The notes: generated by a model not told the origin, from the letters alone. Shown: positions 23,310-34,121, numbered from the stretch's first letter. The stretch: DNA of 64,000 nt from Pseudogulbenkiania ferrooxidans 2002 (GCF_000174355.1 NZ_ACIS01000010.1:62001-126000), one strand, 5' to 3'. Made by a program: numbers and translations.

Positions 23310-23968
23310 CAGAAGCTGAACCGTTCCGGCTCGACCGCCTCGGAGTGGGCCAGGCGCGGGATGCAGATTTCGAACAGGTTGGTCTCGCGGAAGACGGTTT
23401 CGCTCTCGCGCTCGATCAGCTTGGTGGTCATCACCGGCTCGTCGCCGACCACCAGGATCATGCGGCCGCCGACGGCCAGCTGTTGCTTCAGGCTGTCCGG
23501 CACCACCGGCAGCGAGCCGCCGACCAGGATGGCGTCGAACGGCGCCTGTGCGGCGTAGCCGTCGACACCGTTGCCTTCGACCAGAGTGGCGTTGCTGATG
23601 CCGGCCTTCTTCAGGTTCTTGGCCGCCATTTCCTTCATCACCGGGTCGAGGTCGACGCTGTAGACGTGGCGCGACAGGCTGGCCAGCAGGGCGGTGACGT
23701 GACCGCTGCCGGTACCGATTTCCAGCACCTTGTCTTCCGGCTTCAGGCCGAGGTCCTGCACCAGGCGGGCTTCCACCTTCGGCTGCAGCATCTTGTGGCC
23801 GTTGATGAGCGGCAGTTCGGTGTCGACGAAGGCCAGCGTGCGCTTGTCGTCCGGCACGAAATCCTCACGTTTCACGTGAAACAGCAGATCGAGTACTTTG
23901 GGGTCAAGCACATCCCACGGACGAATTTGCTGTTCGACCAGGTTGAAGCGGGCATTCTCAAAATCCAT
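23309..23968 (-). CDS. Protein-L-isoaspartate O-methyltransferase family protein
   Basis: The 219-residue SAM methyltransferase starts MDFENARFNLVEQQIRPWDVLD, the usual start of the betaproteobacterial form, with GGAGTG ahead of it. SAM binding is in VLEIGTGSGHVTALLASLS near 80, followed by VYSVDLDPVMKEMA and ILVGGSLPVVPDSLKQQL. This group lacks the N-terminal Thr-Ser motif region of E. coli Pcm, so repair of isoaspartate is not certain. A parS-like site is embedded near residue 30 (FHVKRED). Confidence 0.85.
   Translation of the reverse strand: MDFENARFNLVEQQIRPWDVLDPKVLDLLFHVKREDFVPDDKRTLAFVDTELPLINGHKMLQPKVEARLVQDLGLKPEDKVLEIGTGSGHVTALLASLSRHVYSVDLDPVMKEMAAKNLKKAGISNATLVEGNGVDGYAAQAPFDAILVGGSLPVVPDSLKQQLAVGGRMILVVGDEPVMTTKLIERESETVFRETNLFEICIPRLAHSEAVEPERFSF
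23868..23883. other. parS-like ParB-binding site
   Basis: CGTTTCACGTGAAACA, 15 of 16 against consensus, inside the isoaspartate methyltransferase gene and read FHVK. Confidence 0.8.
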
Positions 23969-24035
23969 CAGTTCACTCCGGAAGGGCTTTGTCGACAATA
24001 ACTTGCGATTATCCCATATTTACCGTACCTTCACA

Positions 24036-26185
<2,150 letters not shown>

Positions 26186-26210
26186 ACCGAGGCCGGTTTT
26201 GGCTGACGAG

Positions 26211-26243
26211 AACGGACCGCCAAGGCGGTCCGTTTTTTTTTTT
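26211..26243 (+). terminator. Terminator after thiC
   Basis: ACGGACCGCC-AA-GGCGGTCCGT followed by a run of ten or more T. Confidence 0.92.
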
Positions 26244-26336
26244 GCACCGACGGCGGAGGAGAGGGATGCCGCGTGACCCCGGTGCGGGCCATCCTGGGTG
26301 GATCCGCTGGCGAGGCGAATCAAAGGATGGCTTGTA

Positions 26337-26359
26337 AATATATCGTAATGCGATATATT
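26337..26359. promoter_or_regulatory. Perfect palindrome, candidate operator
   Basis: AATATATCG-TAATG-CGATATATT lies 36 bases ahead of the Yip1-like gene, whose downstream neighbour encodes a MarR-type regulator. A dyad of this size at a promoter fits binding of a dimeric winged-helix repressor; autoregulation by that protein is inferred. Confidence 0.6.
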
Positions 26360-26394
26360 AGAGAGGCCATCGCCGTAAACCAAGGAGCTTTGCC

Positions 26395-26958
26395 ATGAGT
26401 CTGCTTACGCCCGTTCGCATGCTGATATCGTCGGAAGACGGCTGGGATGAACTGGCCAGGAGCCATCCCTCGCTGGCGGCCAGCTTCGGCAAGGTGGTGC
26501 TGCCGGCGTCGCTGCTCAGCAGCGCGATGATCGTGTACGCCGCGTACTTTCACGGCGAGGTGTACGCGCCCGCGGTGCCCTTCCGCCAATGGTGCTACGT
26601 CGCGCTGCTGTTCCTGCTGGTGAGCTGGCTGTGCGTGCCCCTGATGGGTTACGTGATCCGGCACTCGGTGCGCAGCACCCGGCCGCTGGCGTACCGCGAC
26701 TGCTACCGTCTGGCGGCGATCGCCCCGCTGCCGATCTGGCTGTCCGCCCTGACGCTGATGGTGCCGAGCCCGCTGTTCAACCTGTTGGCGGGGGGCACCG
26801 GGCTGTTCGCCTCGGCCGGGCTGATTCTGCATGGGCTGGACGCCTTGTTCGAGCACGATCACTGGGTGCGGACGCTGTCGGTCACCTACACGGTGTTTTC
26901 GGTCGGGGCGCTGCTGTGGGCGCTGGTGATCGGGCTGCTGGTGCTGCCGCTGCTGTAG
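26395..26958 (+). CDS. Yip1-domain membrane protein
   Basis: The 187-residue protein has five hydrophobic segments (about 33-50, 62-85, 105-122, 125-145, 160-186) and the N-terminal LLTPVRMLISSEDGWDELAR stretch typical of bacterial Yip1/DUF1282 proteins. No catalytic residues are known for the family. It is followed 54 bases later by the MarR-type gene and shares its promoter region with the palindrome at 26337. Confidence 0.75.
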   Translation: MSLLTPVRMLISSEDGWDELARSHPSLAASFGKVVLPASLLSSAMIVYAAYFHGEVYAPAVPFRQWCYVALLFLLVSWLCVPLMGYVIRHSVRSTRPLAYRDCYRLAAIAPLPIWLSALTLMVPSPLFNLLAGGTGLFASAGLILHGLDALFEHDHWVRTLSVTYTVFSVGALLWALVIGLLVLPLL

Positions 26959-27012
26959 GGCGGGAGGGCGATTTGTGCTAGGGTGCCCCAGAATTCAGCC
27001 CGCGATCCAGCC

Positions 27013-27459
27013 ATGACCTTCCATTCCTCCCTGTCGAAACGCGATTTCGAGCATCTGGCCGATTTCCGTTACCGTTTGCGCCTGTTTCTGCGTTTCAGCG
27101 AGGAGCTGGCGCAACAGCATGGTCTGACCCCGCAGCAATACCAGCTGCTGCTGCAACTGCGCGGCTATCCGGGGCGGGACTGGGCCTCCGTGGCCGAGCT
27201 GGCCGAACGGCTGCAGTCGCATCATCACAGCGTGGTGGGGCTGGTGTCGCGCTGCGAGGCGCAAGGCCTGGTGCAGCGCCGTCCGGGAAGGGAAGACCGC
27301 CGCTGCGTCGAGGTGAGCTTGTTGGCCAAGGGTGAGGAACTGGTGGAAACACTGGCGCAGGCGCATCGCGACGAGCTGATCCTGCTCCGGCAGGGTGGAG
27401 GGCTTGCGTCGCTCGACCTGCTGCTGCAGACGCAGCAGGGGCTGGGGGAGGGCGCCTGA
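27013..27459 (+). CDS. MarR-family transcriptional regulator
   Basis: The 148-residue protein has the winged-helix core: LTPQQYQLLLQLRGYPGRDWASVAELAERL, recognition helix HHHSVVGLVSRCEAQGLV, and wing RRPGREDRRCVEVSLLAKGEEL. The family forms dimers that bind palindromes and often respond to phenolic or oxidising ligands. The ATG at 27013 was chosen because the fold starts right after it. It converges on cytochrome b561 across a shared terminator. Confidence 0.9.
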   Translation: MTFHSSLSKRDFEHLADFRYRLRLFLRFSEELAQQHGLTPQQYQLLLQLRGYPGRDWASVAELAERLQSHHHSVVGLVSRCEAQGLVQRRPGREDRRCVEVSLLAKGEELVETLAQAHRDELILLRQGGGLASLDLLLQTQQGLGEGA

Positions 27460-27484
27460 GCGGCGCTCAGGCGATCGGGCAAAG

Positions 27485-27512
27485 AAAAAGGTTGGCTTCG
27501 GCCAACCTTTTT
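27485..27512. terminator. Bidirectional terminator built from the uptake-like motif
   Basis: AAAAAGGTTGGC-TTCG-GCCAACCTTTTTT: a seven-base stem closed by a UUCG tetraloop, with A and T runs on both sides. It serves the MarR-type gene (+) and cytochrome b561 (-). Its 3' half CTTCGGCCAACC (27496-27507) is the uptake-like 12-mer. The same structure occurs at 53381-53410. Confidence 0.92.
27496..27507 (-). repeat. Uptake-like 12-mer inside terminator
   Basis: Forms the loop and 3' arm of the hairpin at 27485-27512. Confidence 0.75.
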
Positions 27513-27536
27513 TGTTGCGGCATCCCCATTGCCCGG

Positions 27537-28082
27537 TCAGCGCAGCGGGCCGGTGAGGCGGGTGAGGGTGTTGTCCTTGACGAAGCGGTGGTGCCATACC
27601 GCGGCGGCGGCGTGCCCGATCACCAGCCACAACAGCACGTTGCCGAGCGTTTCGTGCACTTCTTTCAGGTCGTGGGCGGTGGCGCGGTCCAGCGTGAACA
27701 GCACCGGCAGGGGTTGGCCGAAGAACGCCAGTTCGTGACCGCTGCCCTGCACGATCGCAATCCCCAGCAGCGGCAAGGCCAGCATCAGCGCGTACAGCAC
27801 CCAGTGCGCGAGCTTGGCCAGCGCCGCGCTGTGCCTGTGCGGCGCCGGGGTGATCTCGGGCACGCGGTTACCGAGACGCCACAGCAGGCGCGGCAGCACC
27901 AGCAGCAAGACGATCAGACCGGCCTGGAAATGGCCGAATTTCATGGCGTCGCGCAACGGCGTGCCCTTGGGAAAGACATCCTTGAATTCGATGAAGGCCA
28001 GGGCGGCGATGATGGCCAGGGCGGACAGCCAGTGCAGGGCACGGGCCAGCCAGCCATAACTGTGCTGGGAATTTTTCAACAT
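27537..28082 (-). CDS. Cytochrome b561 (CybB-type) di-heme membrane protein
   Basis: The 181-residue protein has four hydrophobic segments with heme-ligand histidines: ALHWLSALAIIAAL near 16, MKFGHFQAGLIVLLLVLPRLLWR near 48, LAKLAHWVLYALMLALPLLG near 90, and EVHETLGNVLLWLVIGHAAAAVWHH near 143. The family carries electrons from quinol or superoxide in the inner membrane. An uptake-like 12-mer lies at 27712-27723, reading Phe-Gly-Gln. Confidence 0.92.
   Translation of the reverse strand: MLKNSQHSYGWLARALHWLSALAIIAALAFIEFKDVFPKGTPLRDAMKFGHFQAGLIVLLLVLPRLLWRLGNRVPEITPAPHRHSAALAKLAHWVLYALMLALPLLGIAIVQGSGHELAFFGQPLPVLFTLDRATAHDLKEVHETLGNVLLWLVIGHAAAAVWHHRFVKDNTLTRLTGPLR
27712..27723 (+). repeat. 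Uptake-like 12-mer
   Basis: Exact GGTTGGCCGAAG inside the cytochrome b561 gene. Confidence 0.72.
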
Positions 28083-28330
28083 GATGTACTCCTGTTTACT
28101 TGCTGCCGTTAAGGGTAGGAGCGCCGTCTTAATGCAGACTTAACTCCACCTATCGCGACAGATGATCGAAAAATCGGGCTCATTTGTTGCCTTGGCGCAA
28201 CGGTACCGTTCCTGAGCCGGGGCACCGGGCGCACCGTGCCAGTGGTTCCCCGGCGGCGGTGGCGAGTGGCTCTGTCGCCGCGGCGCGGCCTGCGGCATGC
28301 TGTGGCGATCGTCCCCCGCAGGAGCCAACC

Positions 28331-28783
28331 TTGAGCACCGAACTGCACATCCGCGCCGTGAGCGCCGCCGACCACGCCGCCTGGCTGCCACTCTGGCTGG
28401 GCTATCAGGCGTTCTACAAAACCACGATTGCCGAGGCCACCAGCGCCGTCACCTGGCAGCGCCTGCTCGATCCGGCCGAACCGATGGCCGCCTATCTGGC
28501 CTGGCAGGGCGACGAGGCCGTCGGGCTGGTGCACACCGTCTACCACCGTTCGTGCTGGACCGTGGGCGACTACTGCTACCTGCAGGACCTGTACGTGGCC
28601 GAGGGGGTGCGTGGCCGCGGCGTCGGACGCCGGCTGATCGAGCACGTCTACCGTCAGGCGGCGGCGGACGGCTGTTCGCGTGTGCACTGGCTGACGCACG
28701 AGACCAACCGTGACGCCATGCAGCTGTACGACCGCATCGCCGAGCGTTCCGGCTTCGTGCAGTACCGCCGGTTGCTGGGCTGA
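28331..28783 (+). CDS. GNAT-family N-acetyltransferase
   Basis: The 150-residue protein has the GNAT fold: LHIRAVSAADHAAWLPLWLGY at the start, CYLQDLYVAEGVRGRGVGRRLIEHVYR with the acetyl-CoA pyrophosphate loop near 85, and THETNRDAMQLYDRIAERSGFVQYRR at the end. The start is taken as TTG at 28331, after AGGAGCCAACC. The acetyl acceptor is unknown. Confidence 0.87.
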   Translation: MSTELHIRAVSAADHAAWLPLWLGYQAFYKTTIAEATSAVTWQRLLDPAEPMAAYLAWQGDEAVGLVHTVYHRSCWTVGDYCYLQDLYVAEGVRGRGVGRRLIEHVYRQAAADGCSRVHWLTHETNRDAMQLYDRIAERSGFVQYRRLLG

Positions 28784-28795
28784 ACCCGGCGCCAG

Positions 28796-28807
28796 GGTTG
28801 GCCGAAG
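28796..28807 (+). repeat. Uptake-like 12-mer
   Basis: Exact GGTTGGCCGAAG, 13 bases after the stop of the GNAT gene. Confidence 0.72.
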
Positions 28808-28987
28808 CGGGCTGTCCCCACCGTGCAGGAGGGGCAGACGGCTTGCTTCGCGTCCGCCCGTTCGGTGCCGGGTGAGGCCATGCTAGGTGAGGAGTGGGGA
28901 GAAAAAATGGAGCAATTCGGGAGTTATTGGTGAAGTGTTGCCCGTCATGCCCACGCCGCCGCCCGTGGCCCATCGGGGTGTCGCCAT

Positions 28988-29016
28988 GAAAAACGGCAGC
29001 CTTAGGCTGCCGTTTT
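28988..29016. terminator. Bidirectional terminator
   Basis: AAAACGGCAGCC-TTA-GGCTGCCGTTTT between the GNAT gene (+) and the lipoprotein gene (-). Confidence 0.9.
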
Positions 29017-29031
29017 GTCGGGCCGGCGGGC

Positions 29032-29340
29032 TTAATGCTCCTGTAGCCCCTTGACCGCTTCCTTCACCGCCGAAGCTTGCTGCTTCAGCTTGTCCATCTG
29101 CTGTTTCAGTTCGGGTTTGAGGGCCGCCGCGGCGCTCCCGACCTTGTTGGCCGCCGTGCCTAGCGCGGCGCTGGCTTCCTGTTTCAGCTCGCCCACCGGG
29201 GCGCTTGCTGCCTCGACGGTGCTATGCACTGCGCCGATCGCGTCCGAGGCCGACTGCTGTAGCTTGGTCGTCTGTTTGTCGCTGCAGGCGGCAAGCCCCA
29301 GCGCCAGCGCGATTGCGAGGGGAAGGTAAGACTTCGGCAT
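29032..29340 (-). CDS. Small helical lipoprotein
   Basis: A 102-residue precursor with a lipobox (LALGLAAC, Cys at 19). The mature part is almost entirely helical and rich in Ala, Lys, Gln and Ser, with heptad-like spacing (KLQQSASDAIGAVHSTVEAA, then KPELKQQMDKLKQQASAVKE), consistent with a coiled coil in the periplasm. No family is recognised. The upstream gene ycaQ is on the same strand 88 bases away. Confidence 0.72.
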   Translation of the reverse strand: MPKSYLPLAIALALGLAACSDKQTTKLQQSASDAIGAVHSTVEAASAPVGELKQEASAALGTAANKVGSAAAALKPELKQQMDKLKQQASAVKEAVKGLQEH

Positions 29341-29428
29341 AGAGATTTCTCCGCGTCATCTGGAATAGGTCAGAGGCGATTCGCGCGGCGGAAGTTCCTC
29401 GGCGTGGCCCGGGAGGGCACGACCTCCT

Positions 29429-30652
29429 TCAGGCGCCTCCCGTTCCCGCCAGCGCGGCGGCCAGCCCGTCCGGTGCCTGTTGGACCGCCAGCTGCGGCGT
29501 GCCGTGCCAGGCGGCCAGCTTGGCGAGGGCGGCGCACAGGTCGGTGGTCAGGCGCTGCGTCACGCGCACTCCCGGCTCCAGGTACAGCGCCTTGACCTCG
29601 AACACCCCCTGCGCGCGGTGCGCCTTGGCGTCCAGCCGCCCCACCAGCCGGCCGCGCTGCAGGATGGGCAGCACGAAGTAGCCGTACTGGCGCTGCGGCG
29701 CCGGGGTGTAGCACTCCAGCCGGTAGTCGAAGCGGAACAGCTCGGCGGCGCGGCGGCGGTCCCACACCACCGGGTCGAACGGCGACAGCAGCGCCGTGGC
29801 GCTGGCCTTGAGCCGCTCGTCCGCTGCCAAGGCGAGTTCGTCGGCCAGGCTGGCGTGCACGAAGGCGTCGTGCTGCCAGCCCTCGATGCGCACCGGCAGC
29901 AGCTCGCCGGCGTCGGCCAACGCGTGCAGCGCGGCGTCGTAGCGGCCGCGCTTGAGGCGGTAGTAGTCCGCCACCCAGCCCGCCTTGACCACCCCCAGCG
30001 CGCGGCAGCTATGGCGGATCAATTCGTGCCGCGCGACTTGCGGCGGCGGCAGGTCGCGCGCGTCGTCCCAGTCCGGGCGCACCCGTTCCGCCAGGTCGTA
30101 GACGCGCTGGAAACGCTGGCGCGCCGACACCATCAGCCGCCCGGCGGTGAACAGCACCTCGAGGTGGCGCTTCTCCGGCTTCCAGTCCCACCAGCCGTCG
30201 CCCTTGCCGCCCTGCCGTGCGAAATCCGCCGAGCGTACCGGGCCGTTTACGCGGATGTGTTCGACCAGCTGTTCGATCTCGGCGCGGTGCTTGTCCATCC
30301 ATGCCACCGAGTACTTCCAGCCCATGCCCGCCGGGTCGAGCATGCGGTGGCGCAGCAGGCGGTAGTCCTCAGATGGCACGAAGCAGGCCTCGTGCGCCCA
30401 GTACTCGAACAGCGCGCCCTCGGCCAGTAATTCATCCAGCCAGGCCGGGTCGTAGGCGCCGAGCCGGCTGAACAGCACCAGGTAGGGGCTGCGCGCCAGC
30501 ACGTGGATGGTGTCGATCTGCAGCAGGGCCATGCGCCGGATCGCCGCCAGCACATCGCCCTTGCCGGCCCGGCGCCTGGGCGGCGTCAACAGGCCCTGGG
30601 CGGCCAGATGCAGGTGGCGGGCGGCGGTTGGCGAGAGGTGAACCGTGGTCAT
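29429..30652 (-). CDS. ycaQ: YcaQ-type (AlkZ-like) DNA glycosylase, winged-helix
   Basis: The 407-residue protein belongs to the HTH_42 family; members such as E. coli YcaQ unhook interstrand crosslinks and remove alkylated bases. RRMALLQIDTIHVLARSPYLVLFSRLG near residue 38 carries the Q-x-D catalytic motif (QID). FEYWAHEACFVP near 82 and the C-terminal RQYGYFVLPILQRGRLVGRLDAK near 318 are typical. Full family length; no break. Confidence 0.9.
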   Translation of the reverse strand: MTTVHLSPTAARHLHLAAQGLLTPPRRRAGKGDVLAAIRRMALLQIDTIHVLARSPYLVLFSRLGAYDPAWLDELLAEGALFEYWAHEACFVPSEDYRLLRHRMLDPAGMGWKYSVAWMDKHRAEIEQLVEHIRVNGPVRSADFARQGGKGDGWWDWKPEKRHLEVLFTAGRLMVSARQRFQRVYDLAERVRPDWDDARDLPPPQVARHELIRHSCRALGVVKAGWVADYYRLKRGRYDAALHALADAGELLPVRIEGWQHDAFVHASLADELALAADERLKASATALLSPFDPVVWDRRRAAELFRFDYRLECYTPAPQRQYGYFVLPILQRGRLVGRLDAKAHRAQGVFEVKALYLEPGVRVTQRLTTDLCAALAKLAAWHGTPQLAVQQAPDGLAAALAGTGGA

Positions 30653-30808
30653 GGCGATGGCATGGAGAGGGAGAAGGCATGACTATAGCAAATGGGGGAG
30701 GGGGAGCTTGGCGCTGTTTGCGTGTTTTGGCCTTCCCCCTGCCGCATCAGCGACTAAGCTGTCTGTGTGAGTCTTTATTCCCATTCCCCACACCACAAGG
30801 AGAACGAC

Positions 30809-31039
30809 ATGGATACCGGTAAGCACGAACTGCCGCAGCTGTTCCAGCAACTCGGCCTGGGCGGCGACGCCGCGACGATCGACGCGTTTCTGGCCAAGCA
30901 TCGGCTGGAGCACGGCATGGAGGTGGCCGACGCGCCGTTCTGGAGCGCGGCGCAGGCCGATTTTCTGCGCCAGGCGCTGGAAAGCGACGCCGAGTGGGCC
31001 GAGGCGGTGGACGAGCTGGCGACCTTGCTGAGCCAATAG
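30809..31039 (+). CDS. DUF2789-family protein
   Basis: The 76-residue protein begins MDTGKHELPQLFQQLGLGGD and contains FWSAAQADFLRQALESDAEWAEAVDELATLL, matching the compact helical DUF2789 family of unknown role. The ATG at 30809 follows AAGGAGAACGAC; an upstream Met in frame lacks a site. It stands alone. Confidence 0.85.
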   Translation: MDTGKHELPQLFQQLGLGGDAATIDAFLAKHRLEHGMEVADAPFWSAAQADFLRQALESDAEWAEAVDELATLLSQ

Positions 31040-31164
31040 CGTTGTGCCGGCGAGATGGCGCTGGCGGGGTGGTCGGCATGGCCTATGCTGGGGGTGAGCC
31101 TGACGGCGGCGGGTGCTGGTGCCGGCGCAAACGGGCTCTCGACAGCTAGGTAAGGAGACCCATC

Positions 31165-31479
31165 ATGATGATCGCCCGCTGGAGTATCGAGGCCAAGTTC
31201 GGCCACAAGCCCGAGGTGGTGGCGGAGATGCAGCGCTGGTTGCGCGAGATCGGTTCGCAGGTCGGCTGGACCCCCGAGCGGGTGCGGCTGTTGAACGGCT
31301 CGATCGGCGCCAGGGAGTCCACCATCCAGTCCGAGGTCGAGATCGCCGATCTGGCCGAACTCGACGCGGTATGGCGCAAGCTCGGCTCGCTCGACGCGCA
31401 CGCGGCGTGGAGCCGCGCGCTGGAGCCGCACGTGGTGTCCGGCACGCAGCGCTGGGACATCTTCCGCGTCATCGGCTAG
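31165..31479 (+). CDS. Uncharacterised 104-residue protein, ferredoxin-like fold likely
   Basis: It begins MMIARWSIEAKFGHKPEVVAEM after a clear AAGGAGACCCATC. Beta-alpha-beta pattern, with RESTIQSEVEIADLAELDAVWRKL in the middle and VVSGTQRWDIFRVI at the end, suggests an ABM/Dabb-type barrel, but no family is recognised. A strong hairpin follows 78 bases later. Confidence 0.7.
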   Translation: MMIARWSIEAKFGHKPEVVAEMQRWLREIGSQVGWTPERVRLLNGSIGARESTIQSEVEIADLAELDAVWRKLGSLDAHAAWSRALEPHVVSGTQRWDIFRVIG

Positions 31480-31556
31480 AGGGCGACCCCGGCGCGAGGC
31501 GGAAGGCTGCCAGGGAGTGGCTTTCCGGCTGCACCGATGTGGGTCGTCCCATGTCG

Positions 31557-31590
31557 GGCGGCCCCCCCGGCTTATGCCGGGGGGGCCGCC
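31557..31590. terminator. Very stable hairpin before rlhA
   Basis: GGCGGCCCCCCCGGC-TTAT-GCCGGGGGGGCCGCC, a perfect 15-base stem with a four-base loop. It lacks a T-run. It lies between the 104-residue gene and rlhA; the rest of the 276-base gap holds nothing else recognised. Confidence 0.6.
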
Positions 31591-31755
31591 ACCGGTTCCA
31601 TCATCGTCGCTGATGGCGGAACGCCGTTCCTTCGCAACGCTGCGCTACCTTGCTCAGTCAGGCTTCCGCCCTACACCTAAATCCCTGATTCCGCTATACT
31701 TCCGCCCCTGTCGCGTGACCGCGCGCACCCCCACCCCCAGCAAGGAAGCCGTCGC

Positions 31756-33741
31756 ATGAGTCTGTTGCCGCATCAAGTCGAACTGTTGTCCCCCGCCAAG
31801 AGCGCCGAGATCGGCCGCGAGGCGATTCTGCACGGGGCGGATGCGGTGTACATCGGCGGGCCGAGCTTCGGCGCGCGCCACAACGCCTGCAACAGTGTGG
31901 AGGACATCGCCGGGCTGGTGCAATTCGCCCACCGCTACCATGCGCGCATCTTCACCACGCTCAACACCATCCTGCACGACGCCGAGCTGGAGCCGGCGCG
32001 CAAGCTGATCTGGCAGCTGTACGACGCCGGCGTCGACGCGCTGATCGTGCAGGACATGGGCATCCTGCAGATGGACCTGCCGCCGATCCAGCTGCACGCC
32101 TCGACCCAATGCGACATCCGCGACGCCGACAAGGCGCGCTTCCTGTCCGACGCCGGCTTCAGCCAGATCGTGCTGGCACGCGAGCTGACCATCCCGCAGA
32201 TCGCCAAGATCGCACAGAGCGTGGCAGAGAGTGCCGACCCCGCCACCATCGAATACTTCATCCACGGCGCGCTGTGCGTGGCGTTCTCCGGGCAGTGCTA
32301 CATCAGCCACGCCGACACCGGGCGCAGCGCCAACCGCGGCGACTGCTCGCAGGCCTGCCGCCTGCCGTACACGCTGACCGACGAGAAGGGCGGCGTGGTG
32401 GCGTTCGACAAGCACCTGCTGTCGATGAAGGACAACAACCAGAGCGCCAACCTGGAAGCGCTGCTGGACGCCGGGGTGCGCTCGCTGAAGATCGAGGGAC
32501 GCTACAAGGACGTCAGCTACGTCAAGAACATCACCGCGCACTACCGCCTGCTGCTCGACGAGATCATCGAGCGCCGCCCGGAGCTGGCACCGGCCTCCAG
32601 CGGCAGCAGCGAGATCTTCTTCGCGCCGGACCCGGACAAGACCTTCCACCGCGGTGCGACCGACTACTTCGCCACCGGCCGCAAGCAGGACATCGGCGCC
32701 TTCGATTCGCCCAAGTTCGTCGGCGTGGCGCTGGGCACGGTGCACCAGGTGGGCGAGACCTGGCTGGAGATCGCCACCCCCGAGACCATGTCCAACGGCG
32801 ACGGCATCAACTTCATGAAGAAGCGCGAGGTGGTGGGCATGCAGCTCAACACCGTGAAGCAGGTCGGCAAGGTGCCCGGCGGCGACCTGCTATGGCGCTG
32901 CGAGCCGAACGACCCGAGCGTGCTGGCCGGCCTCAAGCCCGGCACCGACCTCAGCCGCAACCGCGACCACGCCTGGGAGCTGGCGCTGTTGAAGAAGTCG
33001 GCCGAGCGCCGTGTCGGGGTGTGGCTGACCTTGGGCGAGACGGCCGAGGGGCTGACGCTGACCGTCACCGACGAGGATGGCTGCAGCGCCAGCGCCAGCG
33101 CCGTGATCGCGCTGGAACCGGCCAAGGACGCCGCCCGTGCCGAGGCCGGGCTGCGCGACAACCTGGCCAAGCTCGGCAACACCATGTTCCTTGCCCACGA
33201 CGTGACGCTGAATCTGTCCCAGCCATGGTTCGTGCCGGCTTCGGTGGTCAACGGCCTGCGCCGCGACGCCATCGAGCAGCTGGACGCGGCGCGCCTGGCC
33301 GCCTGGCCCCGCCAGCCGCGCAAGGTGCCGGTGGAGCCGCCGGTGGCCTACCCGGAAAAGACGCTGAGCTATCTGGCCAACGTCTACAACGCGCTGGCGT
33401 GGGACTTCTATAAGAAGCACGGCGTGGAAGTGATCGAACCGGCCTACGAAGCTCACCAGGAGGAGGGCGAGGTGTCGCTGATGATCACCAAGCACTGCCT
33501 GCGCTTCTCCTACAACCTGTGCCCGAAACAGGCCAAGGGGGTGAAGGGGGTGATGGGGCAGGTGCGCGCCGACCCGATGGTGCTCAAGTCCGGCAACGAG
33601 ACCTACACCCTGAAGTTCGAATGCCGTCCGTGCGAGATGCACGTGATGGGCAAGATGAAGAAGCACATCCTCAAGTCCGCACCGCCGTCGGAAATCCCGG
33701 CCAGCGCGCCGCTCACCTTCTTCAAGCAGCGTCCGGTGTAA
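31756..33741 (+). CDS. rlhA: U32-family protein, 23S rRNA 5-hydroxycytidine synthase RlhA-like
   Basis: At 661 residues this matches the long U32 form (E. coli RlhA/YdcP, which hydroxylates C2501 of 23S rRNA) and not the shorter TrhP. The U32 signature EYFIHGALCVAFSGQCYISH near 170, the cysteine cluster NRGDCSQACRLPY near 196, LLSMKDNNQSANLEALLDAG near 218 and KIEGRYKDVSYV near 243 are present. The C-terminal part has KHCLRFSYNLCPKQ and FECRPCEMHVMGK. The rRNA target is inferred from family and length. Confidence 0.88.
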   Translation: MSLLPHQVELLSPAKSAEIGREAILHGADAVYIGGPSFGARHNACNSVEDIAGLVQFAHRYHARIFTTLNTILHDAELEPARKLIWQLYDAGVDALIVQDMGILQMDLPPIQLHASTQCDIRDADKARFLSDAGFSQIVLARELTIPQIAKIAQSVAESADPATIEYFIHGALCVAFSGQCYISHADTGRSANRGDCSQACRLPYTLTDEKGGVVAFDKHLLSMKDNNQSANLEALLDAGVRSLKIEGRYKDVSYVKNITAHYRLLLDEIIERRPELAPASSGSSEIFFAPDPDKTFHRGATDYFATGRKQDIGAFDSPKFVGVALGTVHQVGETWLEIATPETMSNGDGINFMKKREVVGMQLNTVKQVGKVPGGDLLWRCEPNDPSVLAGLKPGTDLSRNRDHAWELALLKKSAERRVGVWLTLGETAEGLTLTVTDEDGCSASASAVIALEPAKDAARAEAGLRDNLAKLGNTMFLAHDVTLNLSQPWFVPASVVNGLRRDAIEQLDAARLAAWPRQPRKVPVEPPVAYPEKTLSYLANVYNALAWDFYKKHGVEVIEPAYEAHQEEGEVSLMITKHCLRFSYNLCPKQAKGVKGVMGQVRADPMVLKSGNETYTLKFECRPCEMHVMGKMKKHILKSAPPSEIPASAPLTFFKQRPV

Positions 33742-33751
33742 TCCCCAGCTC

Positions 33752-33763
33752 CTTCGGCCAACC
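33752..33763 (-). repeat. Uptake-like 12-mer
   Basis: Left arm of the rlhA terminator. Confidence 0.75.
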
Positions 33764-33782
33764 TTCAGCGGTTGGCCGTTTT
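33752..33782 (+). terminator. Terminator after rlhA formed by inverted uptake-like motifs
   Basis: CGGCCAACC-TTCAGC-GGTTGGCCG-TTTTG. The left arm is a full 12-mer (33752-33763); the right arm is nine bases of a second copy facing it. Confidence 0.85.
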
Positions 33783-33842
33783 GCTATGGCCGCCTTTCGC
33801 ACCTACAACGGAAGCTGACCTGCGCCGCCCAAAGGAGCCGCC

Positions 33843-34019
33843 ATGCGTTCTCTCCTCGTCTTGCTGCTGTTGTCGCTCAGCGCCTGCAAACCGCCGTCGC
33901 CGGCCAAGATCGCCGCGCCGCAGCGCGAGATGCTGGACCAGGCCAAGGCGGTGCAGCATACCGTCGACGCCCAGAACCAGCAGATGCAGCAGCAGATCGA
34001 CGCCGCCGAAGACAAGTAG
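33843..34019 (+). CDS. 58-residue lipoprotein
   Basis: ATG at 33843, 11 bases after AAGGAG-type sequence. The signal MRSLLVLLLLSLSAC ends in a lipobox Cys at 15. The 43-residue mature part has a helical Gln/Asp/Ala-rich end (REMLDQAKAVQHTVDAQNQQ) that looks like a coiled coil. It resembles the 102-residue lipoprotein at 29032 in kind, not in sequence. Function unknown. Confidence 0.75.
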   Translation: MRSLLVLLLLSLSACKPPSPAKIAAPQREMLDQAKAVQHTVDAQNQQMQQQIDAAEDK

Positions 34020-34121
34020 CACGGCGGGCGACGCTTCGCTGCTGTCCGCCGTCTCATTCGTGCCACTTCCGGCCGACCGGCGAGCCATACTGGAAGTAGG
34101 GCATGGCGCAAGGAGACGACG

